Assembly: GCF_900096975.1 (NCBI RefSeq)
Contig: NZ_FMYQ01000005.1
Coordinates: 186,001 to 250,000 of the forward strand
Length of the DNA: 64,000 bases
Origin: Paraburkholderia lycopersici
GTDB lineage: Bacteria > Pseudomonadota > Gammaproteobacteria > Burkholderiales > Burkholderiaceae
Direction of reading: 5' to 3'
Program-made: the position numbers and the translations under genes
The notes under the pieces: generated by a model
The model's input: only the letters and a program-made list of their open reading frames with translations
Databases searched by the model: none
What the model was told of the DNA's origin: nothing
Shown here: positions 18,792 through 29,212 of the stretch, one piece after another
Position numbering within the stretch: position 1 is the stretch's first letter
Layout of the letters: each line of letters starts with the position of its first letter

Positions 18792-20198
18792 ATGAACACC
18801 GAACGCAGCGACGCGAACGTGATCCTGCACATCGGCGCCGGGTCGTTTCACCGGGCGCATCAGGCGTGGTACCTGCATCGCGCGAACCTCGCTCGCAAGC
18901 CCGGCGAGGCGGCCTGGTCGCTCACCGTCGGCAATATCCGCGCCGACATGAACGCCGTGCTCGAGGCGCTGGCCGCGCAAAACGGCGTCTACACGCTCGA
19001 AACCGTCACGCCCCAAGGCGAGCGCAGCTACGAAACCATCCGCTCGATCACGCGCGTGCTGCCCTGGTCCGCCGACCTCGCGGGCCTGATCGACGCGGGC
19101 GCCGACGCGTCGTGCAAGATCATTGCGTTCACGGTGACCGAGGGGGGCTACTACCTGGACGAGCACGACCGCCTCGACACCGCGAACCCGGACCTCGCCG
19201 CCGACCTCCAGGGCGCGCGCACGACGATCTACGGCGCGCTCGCCACGATTCTCGAAGCCCGCATGGCGCGCAGCGGCGGCCCCGTCACGCTGCAAACGTG
19301 CGACAACCTGCGCAGCAACGGCAAGCGCTTTCACGCGGGCATGCGCGAGTTCCTCGCGCTGCGCGGCGCGACGGATCTGCGCGCCTGGTTCGACGCGAAC
19401 ACGGCCTGCCCCGACTCGATGGTCGACCGCATCACGCCGCGCCCCACGCCCGACGTGCGCGAACGCGTGAAAGCGGCAACCGGCGCGGACGACGCCTGCC
19501 CCGTGATGGGCGAGGCGTTCATCCAATGGGTGATCGAAGATCACTTCTGCGCCGGGCGGCCCGCCTGGGAGCGCGCGGGCGCGGAAATGGTCGAATCGGT
19601 GATGCCCTACGAGGAAGCGAAGATCCGCATTCTCAATGCAACGCATAGCTGCATTGCGTGGGCGGGCACGCTCGTCGGGCTCGACTTCATTCACGAGGGC
19701 ACCAACGACCCGGATATCCGCACCTTCGCGCGCGAGTACGTGAGCGAAGACGTGATCCCCTGCCTCACGCCCAGCCCGCTCGATCTCGCGAAGTATCGAG
19801 ACATCGTGCTCGAGCGCTTCAGCAATCCGTACATCCAGGACACGAACCAGCGCGTGGCCGCCGACGGCTATTCGAAGATCCCCGGCTTCATCGCGCCGAC
19901 ACTCGCTCAGCGGATCGCCGCAGGCGCGACGCCCGCCGCCACGGCCATGCTGCCCGCGCTTTTCCTGCGCTTTCTCGAACGCTGGCACAAGGACACGCTG
20001 CCCTACCGCTACCAGGACGGCGTAATGGATGATGCGGCCGTGCATCGGATGTTCGAGAGCGGCGATCCGGTCTCGACGTTTCTCGGCGACAAGCTGCTCT
20101 GGGGCGGTCTCGCCGGCAACCCGGCACTCGGCGGCGCGATCCGCGGCGCGCTCGCGCGCGTCGACCAATGGCTCGCCTCGCGCGGCTGCAGCGTTTGA
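18792..20198 (+). CDS. dalD: Mannitol-family polyol dehydrogenase, probable D-arabinitol 4-dehydrogenase
   Basis: A 468-residue polyol-specific long-chain dehydrogenase (mannitol dehydrogenase family), a cytosolic NAD enzyme that oxidises a polyol to a ketose. The N-terminal nucleotide-binding motif is IGAGSFHRAHQAWY, and the catalytic K-x4-N-x2-H signature is seen in KIRILNATH. Immediate linkage to xylulokinase suggests the product is D-xylulose and the substrate D-arabinitol, as in DalD; mannitol 2-dehydrogenase is the main alternative. An AAGGAG sequence lies upstream, and the gene follows a regulated promoter. Confidence 0.85.
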   Translation: MNTERSDANVILHIGAGSFHRAHQAWYLHRANLARKPGEAAWSLTVGNIRADMNAVLEALAAQNGVYTLETVTPQGERSYETIRSITRVLPWSADLAGLIDAGADASCKIIAFTVTEGGYYLDEHDRLDTANPDLAADLQGARTTIYGALATILEARMARSGGPVTLQTCDNLRSNGKRFHAGMREFLALRGATDLRAWFDANTACPDSMVDRITPRPTPDVRERVKAATGADDACPVMGEAFIQWVIEDHFCAGRPAWERAGAEMVESVMPYEEAKIRILNATHSCIAWAGTLVGLDFIHEGTNDPDIRTFAREYVSEDVIPCLTPSPLDLAKYRDIVLERFSNPYIQDTNQRVAADGYSKIPGFIAPTLAQRIAAGATPAATAMLPALFLRFLERWHKDTLPYRYQDGVMDDAAVHRMFESGDPVSTFLGDKLLWGGLAGNPALGGAIRGALARVDQWLASRGCSV

Positions 20199-20339
20199 CG
20201 ACGCGCGCAGACAGAACCCCGAACCGCCCGGCAAGCGGCAAACCACGCGCCACGCGCGCCCTGCGGGTCGGCGCGCATGGCGTCGCGCCCGGCGGGCCGC
20301 TAAAGTAGCGCAACTCTCATCACGACTTCAGCGCGCCCC

Positions 20340-21821
20340 ATGTATCTCGGCATCGACCTCGGCACCTCCGAAGTGAAAGTTCTGCTGCTCGCGCCCGACG
20401 GCCGCGTGATCGGCACCGCCGGCACGCCCTTCGTCGTCTCGCGCCCGCATCCGCGCTGGTCCGAACAGAATCCCGCCGACTGGTGGGACGGCACGCGCCG
20501 CGCGCTCGCCGCGCTGCGCGGGGCGCATCCGCACGAATTCGCGCAGGTGCGCGGCATCGGCCTTTCCGGGCAGATGCACGGCGCCGTGCTGCTCGACACG
20601 CACGACAACGTGCTGCGCCCCGCGATCCTCTGGAACGACATGCGCGCCGTCGAGGAATGCGCCGAACTGACCGCGCGTGCGCCGCAGTTGCATCGCATCG
20701 CCGGCAATCTGGCCATGCCGGGCTTCACCGCGCCCAAGCTGCTGTGGGTTGCGCGCCACGAGCCGCACATCTTTCGCGAGACGGCCTGCGTGCTGCTGCC
20801 GAAGGACTATCTGCGCCTGCGCCTGACGGGCGGCAAGGTGTCCGATCCATCCGATGCGGCGGGCACGCTCTGGCTCGACGTGGCGAAGCGCGACTGGTCC
20901 GACGCATTGCTCGACGCCTGCAACATGACGCGCGCGCACATGCCCTCGCTCGCCGAAGGCAGCGCGCCCTCCGGCACGCTCCTGCCCGCGCTCGCGCGAG
21001 AATTCGGCCTGCGCGAAGACGTGGTCGTCGCGGCGGGCGGCGGCGACAACGCAACGAGCGCAATCGGCATCGGCGCGACCCAGCCCGGCGACGGCTTCGT
21101 CTCGCTCGGCACTTCGGGCGTGCTGTGCGTCGTGGGCGACCGCTTCCGGCCCAATCCCGCCTCCGCCGTGCATGCGTTCTGCCACGCCATTCCGGACCGC
21201 TGGCATCAGATGAGCGTCGTGCTCTCGGCGGCAAGCTGCCTGCGCTGGGTCTGCAAGCTCACGGGCACGAACGAGCCCGCGCTGCTCGCCGAAGTCGAAC
21301 AGCTCGCCCCGCAAACGCTCGGCGAAGCGCCGCTCTTTCTCCCCTATCTTTCGGGCGAGCGCACGCCGCACAACGATCCGTATGCGCAGGGCGTGTTCTT
21401 CGGCATGACGCACGCGACCGACCGCGCGCTGCTCGGCTATGCCGTGCTCGAAGGCGTGACGCTCGCGCTCACCGACGGCCTCGACGCGCTCGCGGCCGCC
21501 GGCACCGAGGTGGGCGCGCTGTCGATGCTGGGCGGCGGCGCGCGCAGCGGCTACTGGGCGCAACTCGTCGCGGACGCATTCGATACGCCCACGCGTCAGC
21601 ACGGCGGCGGCGAGACGGGCGCGGCGCTCGGTGCGGCGCGTCTTGGCTGGCTCGCGGCGGGCGGCGACGCGCGCGAAGTGCTGAGCAAGCCGCCCGTGGT
21701 GGCCGAGTACACGCCGCGTGCCGCGCGCCACGCGGCGCTGCGCGAGCGCCTCGCCGCCTATCGCTCGCTGTACCGCCATGTGCGCCCGCTCTTCGAGCCT
21801 TCGCGCGAACGCCTTGCGTAA
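20340..21821 (+). CDS. xylB: Xylulokinase
   Basis: A 493-residue FGGY-family carbohydrate kinase that phosphorylates D-xylulose to xylulose 5-phosphate for the pentose phosphate pathway. The ATP-binding phosphate-1 motif GIDLGTSEVKVLL opens the protein, GIGLSGQMHGAVL follows, and [13 protein letters not shown] and ALTDGLDAL lie in the C-terminal domain. The catalytic aspartate sits in the GGGDNATSAIG stretch. It is the second gene of the polyol operon, 141 bases after dalD. A second, divergent FGGY kinase lies at 34091-35605. Confidence 0.93.
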   Translation: MYLGIDLGTSEVKVLLLAPDGRVIGTAGTPFVVSRPHPRWSEQNPADWWDGTRRALAALRGAHPHEFAQVRGIGLSGQMHGAVLLDTHDNVLRPAILWNDMRAVEECAELTARAPQLHRIAGNLAMPGFTAPKLLWVARHEPHIFRETACVLLPKDYLRLRLTGGKVSDPSDAAGTLWLDVAKRDWSDALLDACNMTRAHMPSLAEGSAPSGTLLPALAREFGLREDVVVAAGGGDNATSAIGIGATQPGDGFVSLGTSGVLCVVGDRFRPNPASAVHAFCHAIPDRWHQMSVVLSAASCLRWVCKLTGTNEPALLAEVEQLAPQTLGEAPLFLPYLSGERTPHNDPYAQGVFFGMTHATDRALLGYAVLEGVTLALTDGLDALAAAGTEVGALSMLGGGARSGYWAQLVADAFDTPTRQHGGGETGAALGAARLGWLAAGGDAREVLSKPPVVAEYTPRAARHAALRERLAAYRSLYRHVRPLFEPSRERLA

Positions 21822-21869
21822 GGTGCGCAGCGCACCGCCCGTCTCGATCCCGACCCGACGACCTTCACC

Positions 21870-22817
21870 GTGCCCAAGTCCTCCGAAAAACTCGATCTCG
21901 CGACCCGCGCCGCCTGGCTCTACTACGTGGCCGGCAACACCCAGAACGAAATCGCCGAGAAGCTGCAGGTGTCGCGCCCGGTCGCGCAGCGCCTTGTCGC
22001 GTTCGCGGTCGAAAAGAATCTGATACGCGTGCGCGTCGATCACCGGCTGGCCGATTGCCTCGCACTCGCCGACGCGCTTTCGAAGCGCTACGGTCTTTCG
22101 GTTTGCGAAGTGGTGCCCGTCGACAACGACACGGCCGAGGAAATCGATCGCAAGCTCGCGGTGGCGGGCGCACAGGTCATGGAGCGCTACCTCGGCGAAG
22201 AGCGGCCGATGGTCGTGGCCGTGAGCAGCGGCCGCACGCTCAAGGCGGCCGTCGATCAGATCGCGCAGCTCGAGCGGCCTCAGCACCGGCTCGTTTCGAT
22301 GGTGGGCGCCATCGCGCAAGACGGTTCGTCGAACCGCTACGACGTCGCGCTCCATATCTCGGAGAAGACCGGCGGCAAGCACTTCCTGCTGCCCGCGCCG
22401 CTCATCGCCGATAACGAGGCCGAGCGCGCGCAATGGTGCAATCACCGGCTTTATCGCATCGTCGAATCGCTTTCGGGCGAGGCCGACGTCGCGTTCGTCG
22501 GCATCGGCAACATCGGCGAGCATTGTCCGCTGCATGAGGACGGCTTCATCACCTCGGACGAAGTGCGCGAACTGATGAGCCAGGGCGCCGTGGCCGAAAT
22601 GCTGGGCCTGCCGATCGACGCGGCCGGCAAGCGCGTCGATTCGCCCACGGGCCGGCGCGTGACGAGCGTGTACCTCGATTCGCCGCCGCGGCGCCCGACC
22701 ATCGGCTTCGCGGGCGGCGCGCGCAAGCGCGAAGCGGTGATCGCGGCGCTCAACGGCGGCTGGCTTTCCGGGCTCGTCACCGACGAGCTGAGCGCGCGCG
22801 CGGCGCTCGAACGCTAA
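21870..22817 (+). CDS. SorC family sugar-binding transcriptional regulator
   Basis: A 315-residue regulator with an N-terminal helix-turn-helix (about residues 14-45, YYVAGNTQNEIAEKLQVSRPVAQRL) and a C-terminal sugar-binding domain of the SorC/DeoR type (about 60-312). The GTG start at 21870 is 48 bases after xylB. It is the third gene of the dal operon and lies between the two polyol operons, so it is the obvious candidate for the shared operator. Such proteins respond to a sugar or sugar phosphate; here a pentulose phosphate is plausible but unproven. Confidence 0.92.
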   Translation: MPKSSEKLDLATRAAWLYYVAGNTQNEIAEKLQVSRPVAQRLVAFAVEKNLIRVRVDHRLADCLALADALSKRYGLSVCEVVPVDNDTAEEIDRKLAVAGAQVMERYLGEERPMVVAVSSGRTLKAAVDQIAQLERPQHRLVSMVGAIAQDGSSNRYDVALHISEKTGGKHFLLPAPLIADNEAERAQWCNHRLYRIVESLSGEADVAFVGIGNIGEHCPLHEDGFITSDEVRELMSQGAVAEMLGLPIDAAGKRVDSPTGRRVTSVYLDSPPRRPTIGFAGGARKREAVIAALNGGWLSGLVTDELSARAALER

Positions 22818-22843
22818 CGCCCGCGCGCCAGATGCTCGTGGCG

Positions 22844-22869
22844 AAAAAAACGCCCGCGCGAAGCGGGCG
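22844..22869 (-). terminator. Terminator between the convergent polyol operons
   Basis: A 7-bp GC stem (22851-22857 with 22863-22869) is followed on the minus strand by seven T (22850-22844). It suits the minus-strand transporter operon. The plus-strand side has no T-run, so termination of the dal operon is less clear. Confidence 0.75.
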
Positions 22870-22950
22870 TATGAAAGACAACCTCAGGTACCTCGCCACA
22901 CAGCACACCGCCTCATCCGTCGAGGCGGTGCGTCCAGCAAGCCAGTGAAA

Positions 22951-24060
<1,110 letters not shown>

Positions 24061-24088
24061 GATGTGTCTCCTTTGCTGCAAAAGCGGC

Positions 24089-24787
24089 TCAGTGCGAGCC
24101 CACTTCCGCCTTGTTCATCCAGTGCGCCACCCGCGCGGGCAGCGTCGTCATGTCGTCGAAGATTTCGCTCGCACCCGCGTCGCGCAGCTCATGCGCATGC
24201 GCGTCGCCGCCCACGTGCGTGCCGCCCACGAAACCGAGCACCGTCATGCCCGCCGCGCGCGCCGCGCTCACGCCCGTCACGCTGTCCTCGACCACGAGGC
24301 AGGCGGCGGGCGCAACGCCCATACCCTGCGCCGCCGCGAGGTAGACGTCGGGCGCCGGCTTCGGCATCGCCACGATATCGGCGCAGTACACGCGCTCGCC
24401 GAAGAAGCGCTGCAATCCGTTGCGCGCCAGCACTTCGCGCACCACGTCGGTGTAGCTGTTGCTCGCGCAGGCCCTCGTGAGCGTCACCGCTTCCAGCGCG
24501 GCCGCCACGCCGGGAAAGAGCGGCGCCTCGCGCGCTTCGGCCTCGGCTACCGTGCGGATCGCGTCGACGTCGGCGGCCGTGAGGCTGCGCTCGAGCGCCG
24601 CGCCCGCGCCGCCCAGCACGCGCTCGATGCGCTGGCCGAGCAGCGGCAGCACGACCGGCGCGGCGTCCACCCCGGGCCAGCGCGCTTCCAGCTCGCGCAC
24701 CAGCACGCGGGCCGCCACGGCCTCGCTGTCGATCAGCACGCCGTCGCAGTCGCAGATCAGGGCTCGAAAGGCAGTCGCATTCGCCAT
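24089..24787 (-). CDS. HAD family phosphatase in the polyol operon
   Basis: A 232-residue HAD-superfamily hydrolase, subfamily IA. Motif I is [12 protein letters not shown] with both aspartates, the conserved lysine lies in [10 protein letters not shown], and motif IV is [17 protein letters not shown]. Family members of this size often act on sugar or polyol phosphates. Its ATG shares one base with the stop of the upstream permease gene, so it is translationally coupled to the transporter. This suggests a role with the transported polyol, perhaps removing an unwanted polyol phosphate. The substrate is not known. Confidence 0.9.
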   Translation of the reverse strand: MANATAFRALICDCDGVLIDSEAVAARVLVRELEARWPGVDAAPVVLPLLGQRIERVLGGAGAALERSLTAADVDAIRTVAEAEAREAPLFPGVAAALEAVTLTRACASNSYTDVVREVLARNGLQRFFGERVYCADIVAMPKPAPDVYLAAAQGMGVAPAACLVVEDSVTGVSAARAAGMTVLGFVGGTHVGGDAHAHELRDAGASEIFDDMTTLPARVAHWMNKAEVGSH

Positions 24788-25656
24788 TACTTGACCGCCC
24801 CGAACGTGAGCCCGCGCACCAGCTGCTTCTGCGAAAGCCAGCCGACGATCAGCACCGGCGCGACCGCCAGCAGCGACGCCGCCGAAAGCTTCGCCCAGAA
24901 GAGCCCTTCGGGACTCGAATAAGAAGCGATGAACACCGTGAGCGGCGCGGCGTTCGAGCTGGAAAGATTGATGCTCCAGAATGCTTCGTTCCACGAAAGA
25001 ATGATCAACAGCAGCGCGGTGGACGCGAGTCCGGGAACGGCCATCGGCATGAGCAGATAGACGATTTCCTGCCATGTGGCCGCGCCGTCCATGCGTCCGG
25101 CTTCGAGAATGTCGCGCGGAATCTCGTTGAAATACGTGTAGGCCATCCACACCGCAATCGGCAGGTTGATGAGCGTATAGACGATGACGAGCCCCGTCAC
25201 GGTGTCGAGCAGCCCCGAGTTCTTCCACAGCAGGTAGATCGGCACGAGCACACCCACCGAAGGCATCATCTTCGTGGAAAGCATCCACAGCAGGATCTTC
25301 TGCGTGCGCTGGTTGGGAAAGAACGCCATCGCGTAGGCGGCGGGCACGGCGAGGATCAGGCACACGATCGTCACGCCCGCCGAAATCAGCACCGAATTCC
25401 ACGCGAACGCGAAGTAGTTGCTGCGCGCGAATACCTCGCGGAAGCTGTCGAGGGTCGGCATGAAGAAGATCGTCGGCACGTAGGCCTGCTGCTCGGTCTT
25501 GAATGCCGTGATCGTCATCCAGAAGATCGGGAAGAACAGCGCGAGCGCGATGATCCATGCAAGCAGCCCCGGCAGCGCGCGGCCGACGAACTGCAGCGGC
25601 GAAGCGCGGTTGACCGCGTCGGGCGATGGCGCGGGCGTAGCGGTAATCTGGCTCAT
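24787..25656 (-). CDS. Polyol/sugar ABC transporter permease (MalG type)
   Basis: A 289-residue inner-membrane permease with about six transmembrane helices. The ATPase-docking EAA loop is present as EAGRMDGAATWQEIVYLLMPMAVPGL in the C-terminal half. The N-terminal FFPIFWMTITAFKT stretch is typical of MalG/SmoG proteins. It overlaps the MalF-type gene upstream by four bases and the HAD gene downstream by one. Together with the binding protein and ATPase it forms a mannitol/sorbitol/arabinitol-type importer. Confidence 0.95.
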   Translation of the reverse strand: MSQITATPAPSPDAVNRASPLQFVGRALPGLLAWIIALALFFPIFWMTITAFKTEQQAYVPTIFFMPTLDSFREVFARSNYFAFAWNSVLISAGVTIVCLILAVPAAYAMAFFPNQRTQKILLWMLSTKMMPSVGVLVPIYLLWKNSGLLDTVTGLVIVYTLINLPIAVWMAYTYFNEIPRDILEAGRMDGAATWQEIVYLLMPMAVPGLASTALLLIILSWNEAFWSINLSSSNAAPLTVFIASYSSPEGLFWAKLSAASLLAVAPVLIVGWLSQKQLVRGLTFGAVK

Positions 25657-26594
25657 TTTTCGTACTCCCCTTTGAGGTTGCGCGCAAGCATGCGCACGAG
25701 GAAGAACGACACGATGTTCGCGAGCACGACGGCGAGAATGCCGCCAGCCGAGGCGATGCCCACGTCGAACTGCTGCAGGCCCATCGAGTAGATCAGGTAA
25801 GTGAGGTTGGTGGTCGCGTTGCCGGGGCCACCGCCCGTGGTCGTGTAGATCTCGGCGAAGATCGAGAGCAGGAAGATGGTCTCCATCATCACGACAACGG
25901 CAATCGCGCGCCGCAGGTGCGGCAGCGTGATGTAGAAGAACAGGGCGAACGCGCCCGCGCCGTCGATCTTCGCGGCTTCCTTCTGCTCCTGGTCGAGCGA
26001 CTGGATCGCCGTGAAGAGAATGAGGAACGCGAACGGCAGCCACTGCCACGCCACGATCATGATGACCGCGGTGAGCGGATAGACGGCGAACCAGTCGATG
26101 GGCGTCATGCCCATCGCGCGCATCGCGACGGCCACGAGGCCGTACACGGGATGCAGGATCATGTTCTTCCAGATCAGCGCGCTCACCGTGGGCATGACGA
26201 AGAACGGCGCGATGGCGAACAGGCGCGCCACGCCCTGGCCGATGAACTTGCGGTCGAACAGCACCGCCATCAGCACGCCGCCGACCACGGTGATGACGAG
26301 CACCGCCACGATCAGCTCGATGGTGTGCACGATCGACGGCACGAACGAGGGATCGGTGGCGAGGAACCGGTAGTTGTCGAAGCCCGCGAACCCCTTGAGG
26401 TCGGGGTTCAGCAGGTTGTAGCGCGTGAACGAATACCAGATCGTCATCGCGAGCGGAATCGTCATCCATAGCAGCAGCACCGCGACGGATGGCGACACGA
26501 GCCAGCGTGACGCCGAGCGCCGCGTTTCGACCTGCCGGGACCGGGGCGTACGCGCTCGATTGAATATGGGCATGGGGAGATGGAGATGACGCAT
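25653..26594 (-). CDS. Polyol/sugar ABC transporter permease (MalF type)
   Basis: A 313-residue permease of the MalF/SmoF group with six predicted transmembrane helices. The EAA loop reads KEAAKIDGAGAFALFFYITLPHLRRAI. The start at 26594 is supported by an AAGGG about 8 bases upstream; the ATG three codons earlier has no better signal. The N-terminus carries an arginine-rich segment before the first helix. It follows the binding-protein gene after a 139-base gap that holds a strong hairpin, and overlaps the next permease by four bases. Confidence 0.95.
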   Translation of the reverse strand: MRHLHLPMPIFNRARTPRSRQVETRRSASRWLVSPSVAVLLLWMTIPLAMTIWYSFTRYNLLNPDLKGFAGFDNYRFLATDPSFVPSIVHTIELIVAVLVITVVGGVLMAVLFDRKFIGQGVARLFAIAPFFVMPTVSALIWKNMILHPVYGLVAVAMRAMGMTPIDWFAVYPLTAVIMIVAWQWLPFAFLILFTAIQSLDQEQKEAAKIDGAGAFALFFYITLPHLRRAIAVVVMMETIFLLSIFAEIYTTTGGGPGNATTNLTYLIYSMGLQQFDVGIASAGGILAVVLANIVSFFLVRMLARNLKGEYEK

Positions 26595-26654
26595 GAGAAC
26601 CACCCTTCTCTATTGCGCGCCTGCGGGAGGCACGGCGCTGCATCGGCTGCGAGG

Positions 26655-26686
26655 GTGCGCGCCGCGCCGGGTGGTGCGGCGCGCAC
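26655..26686 (-). other. Intercistronic hairpin after the binding-protein gene
   Basis: A perfect 11-bp inverted repeat (26655-26665 with 26676-26686) with a 10-base loop lies between the binding-protein gene and the first permease gene. There is no T-run. Such structures commonly stabilise the upstream mRNA segment so that the binding protein is made in excess of the membrane subunits. Confidence 0.6.
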
Positions 26687-26733
26687 TTGCAGTACTACGC
26701 TGGCTGCGCGGGTTCACGCATGACTTCGCAGCA

Positions 26734-28068
26734 TTACTTCTGGTACCCGGCCTGCGCCACGGCGCGGTCGGCCGCTGCATTGCCGGCGGCAAGCGCCTGG
26801 TCGACGCTCATCTGTCCCGCGACGGCGCCCGCGATGCTCTGGCCCACGACCGTACCGAACGACTGGAACTCGGGAATCCCGACGAACTGGATACCCGTGT
26901 ACGGCACCGGCTTCGCGGTCGGGTGGTTCGGGTCGGCGGTCTGAATCGCCTTCAGCACGAAGTCCGAGAACGGTGCGGCCTGCTTGTACTCGGGACGCTG
27001 ATACGTCGAAATACGCGTGCCCGACGGCACCGAAGCCCAGCCCTCGTCCTTCGCGACCAGTTCGACGTAGTCCTTCGACGTGGCCCATTCGATGAACTTC
27101 TTCGCGGCATCCTGCGACTTCGACGACTTCGGAATCGCAAGCGCCCACGACCACAGCCAGTGCGCGCCGTTCGGCGTGGCCTGCGTGGGCGCGGCCGCGA
27201 AGCCGATCTTGTCGGCCACCTGCGACTGCTGCTTGTTGTAGAGAATGCCGGCCGCCACCGTCGCGTCGATCCACATCGCGCACTTGCCCGACGACATCAG
27301 CGTGAGGTTCTCGTTGAAGCCGTTCGAGCTCGCCCCCGGAGGGCCGTCCTTTTTCAGCAGATCGACGTAGAAGTTCACCGCCTTCTTCCACTCGGGCGAC
27401 GTGAGCTGCGCATGCCACTTTTCGTCGAACCAGCGGCCGCCGAAGGTGTTCGCCACCGTCGTCACGTACGCCATGTTCTCGCCCCAGCCTGCCTTGCCGC
27501 GCAGGCAGATGCCGTAGGTGCCGGCGGACTTGTCGGTGAGCTTGTCGGCGAAGTCCTTGATCTGGTCATACGTCGGCTGGTCGGGCATCTTGAGGCCCTT
27601 GTTCGCGAAGAGGTCCTTGCGGTAATACGTCATCGAGCTTTCCACGTAGAACGGCAGCGCGAACAGCGTGCCGTTGTACGAAAGGCCGTCGCGCGCCGTC
27701 TTCACCACGTCTTCGAGATCGTAGCTCGCGGGCAGGTTCGTCATCGGCACGAGCCAGCCGCGCTTGCCCCACTGCGGCGCCTCGTAGGTGCCGATCATCA
27801 TCACGTCGAACTGGCCGCTGTTGGTCGTGATGTCGGTGGTCGCGCGCTGGCGAAGCACGTTCTCTTCGAGAATCACCCAGTTCAGTTTGACGCCCGGATT
27901 CGCCTTTTCGAAAGCCGGCGAGAGCTTCTTCAGCTCGATCATGTCCGGATTGTTCAACATGGCGATCGTCACGGTCTGCGCGTGAGCGGCGCTCGCCGCG
28001 GCGACGAGTGCGCCCGCACTCACAACTCGACCTATGCGCGCTGCTGCGGTCTTCAAAGCGGGTTTCAT
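26734..28068 (-). CDS. Polyol/sugar ABC transporter substrate-binding protein
   Basis: A 444-residue periplasmic binding protein of the cluster that binds maltose, glycerol phosphate and polyols; SmoE/MtlE-type sorbitol/mannitol binders are the nearest in my memory. A signal peptide ends near AASAAHA-Q (about residue 30). The mature protein has the typical opening VTIAMLNNPDMIELKKLSPAFEKANP and the family stretch AAKKFIEWATSKDY. It lies 70 bases after the SDR gene in the same operon. The precise substrate, arabinitol, sorbitol or mannitol, cannot be read from sequence alone. Confidence 0.94.
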   Translation of the reverse strand: MKPALKTAAARIGRVVSAGALVAAASAAHAQTVTIAMLNNPDMIELKKLSPAFEKANPGVKLNWVILEENVLRQRATTDITTNSGQFDVMMIGTYEAPQWGKRGWLVPMTNLPASYDLEDVVKTARDGLSYNGTLFALPFYVESSMTYYRKDLFANKGLKMPDQPTYDQIKDFADKLTDKSAGTYGICLRGKAGWGENMAYVTTVANTFGGRWFDEKWHAQLTSPEWKKAVNFYVDLLKKDGPPGASSNGFNENLTLMSSGKCAMWIDATVAAGILYNKQQSQVADKIGFAAAPTQATPNGAHWLWSWALAIPKSSKSQDAAKKFIEWATSKDYVELVAKDEGWASVPSGTRISTYQRPEYKQAAPFSDFVLKAIQTADPNHPTAKPVPYTGIQFVGIPEFQSFGTVVGQSIAGAVAGQMSVDQALAAGNAAADRAVAQAGYQK

Positions 28069-28138
28069 GGCGTTGTCTCCTTGTTCGTTGCGTTATGTCG
28101 TGCTGCTGTCGTGTTGCGTCGTGCCAGGTTGCGGGAAG

Positions 28139-28942
28139 TCAGCTCATCCAGTTTCCGCCGTCGACGTTGAGCGTCTGCGCGGTGATGTAGTCGGCGTCGG
28201 CGCTGGCGAGAAAGAGCGCAGCGCCCGTGAGATCCCCGGGCAGCCCCATGCGCCCGAGCGGCACGGCCTCGCCGACGAGGCGCTTCTTCTCGCCGGGCTG
28301 ACGGTGTTCGTAGCGTGCGAAGAGCGCGTCGACCTGATCCCACATGGGCGTATCGACCACGCCCGGCGCGATGCCGTTCACGTTGATGCGATGCGGCGCG
28401 AGCGCCAGCGCCGCCGACTGCGTGTAGCTCAGCACCGCGGCCTTGGTCGCGCAGTAGTGCGAAACGAGCGCCTCGCCGCGGCGGCCCGCCTGCGAGGACA
28501 TGTTGATGATCTTGCCGCCCTGCCCCTGCTCGACCATGCGGCGCGCCACCGCCTGCATGAGAAAGAACATGCCCTTCACGTTGACGGCGAAGAGGCGGTC
28601 ATACACGTCCCAGGATTCGTCGAGGAGCGGGCGCATATCGAAGAGCGCCGCGTTGTTGAAAAGAATGTCGATGCGGCCAAAGCGCTGGACCGTGCTCTGC
28701 ACGATGCGCTCGATGTCGTCGCGACGCGTGACGTCGGCGGTCAGGGCGAGCACGCGCTCGGGGCAGGCGGCGGCCAGCGCGGGCGCGACGGCCCCGGCCG
28801 GCTTCACGTCGACGAGCACGCAGCGCGCGCCTTCGTCCAGATACCGCTGTGCAACGGCTTCACCGATGCCGCTCGCCGCGCCGGTGAGCACGGCCACCTT
28901 GTCCTGCAAACGTCCTGCCGCCGAGGTCGCGGAATGTGCCAC
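28139..28942 (-). CDS. SDR family polyol dehydrogenase (sorbitol/L-iditol dehydrogenase type)
   Basis: A 267-residue short-chain dehydrogenase. The cofactor motif is TGAASGIGEA, followed by NNAALF, a catalytic serine in INMSSQAG and the YCATK active-site motif; the end LNVDGGNWMS is typical. Similar enzymes in polyol clusters (SmoS/PolS) oxidise sorbitol or galactitol. A GTG start at 28942 is supported by GGAG 8 bases upstream; the upstream frame is non-coding promoter DNA. It heads the minus-strand operon that continues through the ABC transporter. Confidence 0.9.
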   Translation of the reverse strand: MAHSATSAAGRLQDKVAVLTGAASGIGEAVAQRYLDEGARCVLVDVKPAGAVAPALAAACPERVLALTADVTRRDDIERIVQSTVQRFGRIDILFNNAALFDMRPLLDESWDVYDRLFAVNVKGMFFLMQAVARRMVEQGQGGKIINMSSQAGRRGEALVSHYCATKAAVLSYTQSAALALAPHRINVNGIAPGVVDTPMWDQVDALFARYEHRQPGEKKRLVGEAVPLGRMGLPGDLTGAALFLASADADYITAQTLNVDGGNWMS

Positions 28943-29027
28943 AGGGTTGTCTCCAATTTCGTTTTCGTTCGTGCGGGCTGCGCCCGGCAGGCATTCCGTA
29001 GGAGCACCTGAGCGATCGCCCGACATG

Positions 29028-29082
29028 TGAGCATTTGCTCTATCGTTGATCGAATGATCGGATACGACCAGGAGCCTGTCAA
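29028..29082 (-). promoter_or_regulatory. Promoter and operator of the SDR-ABC transporter polyol operon
   Basis: On the minus strand TTGACA (29082-29077) and GATCAT (29059-29054) are 17 bases apart. The palindrome-like GAGCAAATGCTC (29040-29029) starts 13 bases after the -10, exactly as at the dalD promoter. The 32-base block from the -10 to the end of the palindrome matches the dalD region at 28 positions. This predicts joint control of both operons by one regulator. Confidence 0.8.
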
Positions 29083-29197
29083 GGCGAACCCACACGATTG
29101 AGCAAGATTTCGATGGTGCGACGCGCAAGCCACAGCCGACTGCGGCTGACGGACCCGGCCCCGTCGGCCGGACAGCGAGCCGGCTCGCCAAGTTGAG

Positions 29198-29212
29198 TGA
29201 TACGTTATATCA
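29198..29212. promoter_or_regulatory. Candidate Zur-type operator before the metal ABC transporter
   Basis: TGATACG-T-TATATCA is a 7-1-7 inverted repeat symmetric at five of seven positions, the architecture of Fur-family boxes. It lies 66 bases before the binding-protein gene in an AT-rich patch. Zinc repression by Zur is a reasonable inference given the downstream genes, but the match to the known beta-proteobacterial Zur box is only partial. Confidence 0.4.
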
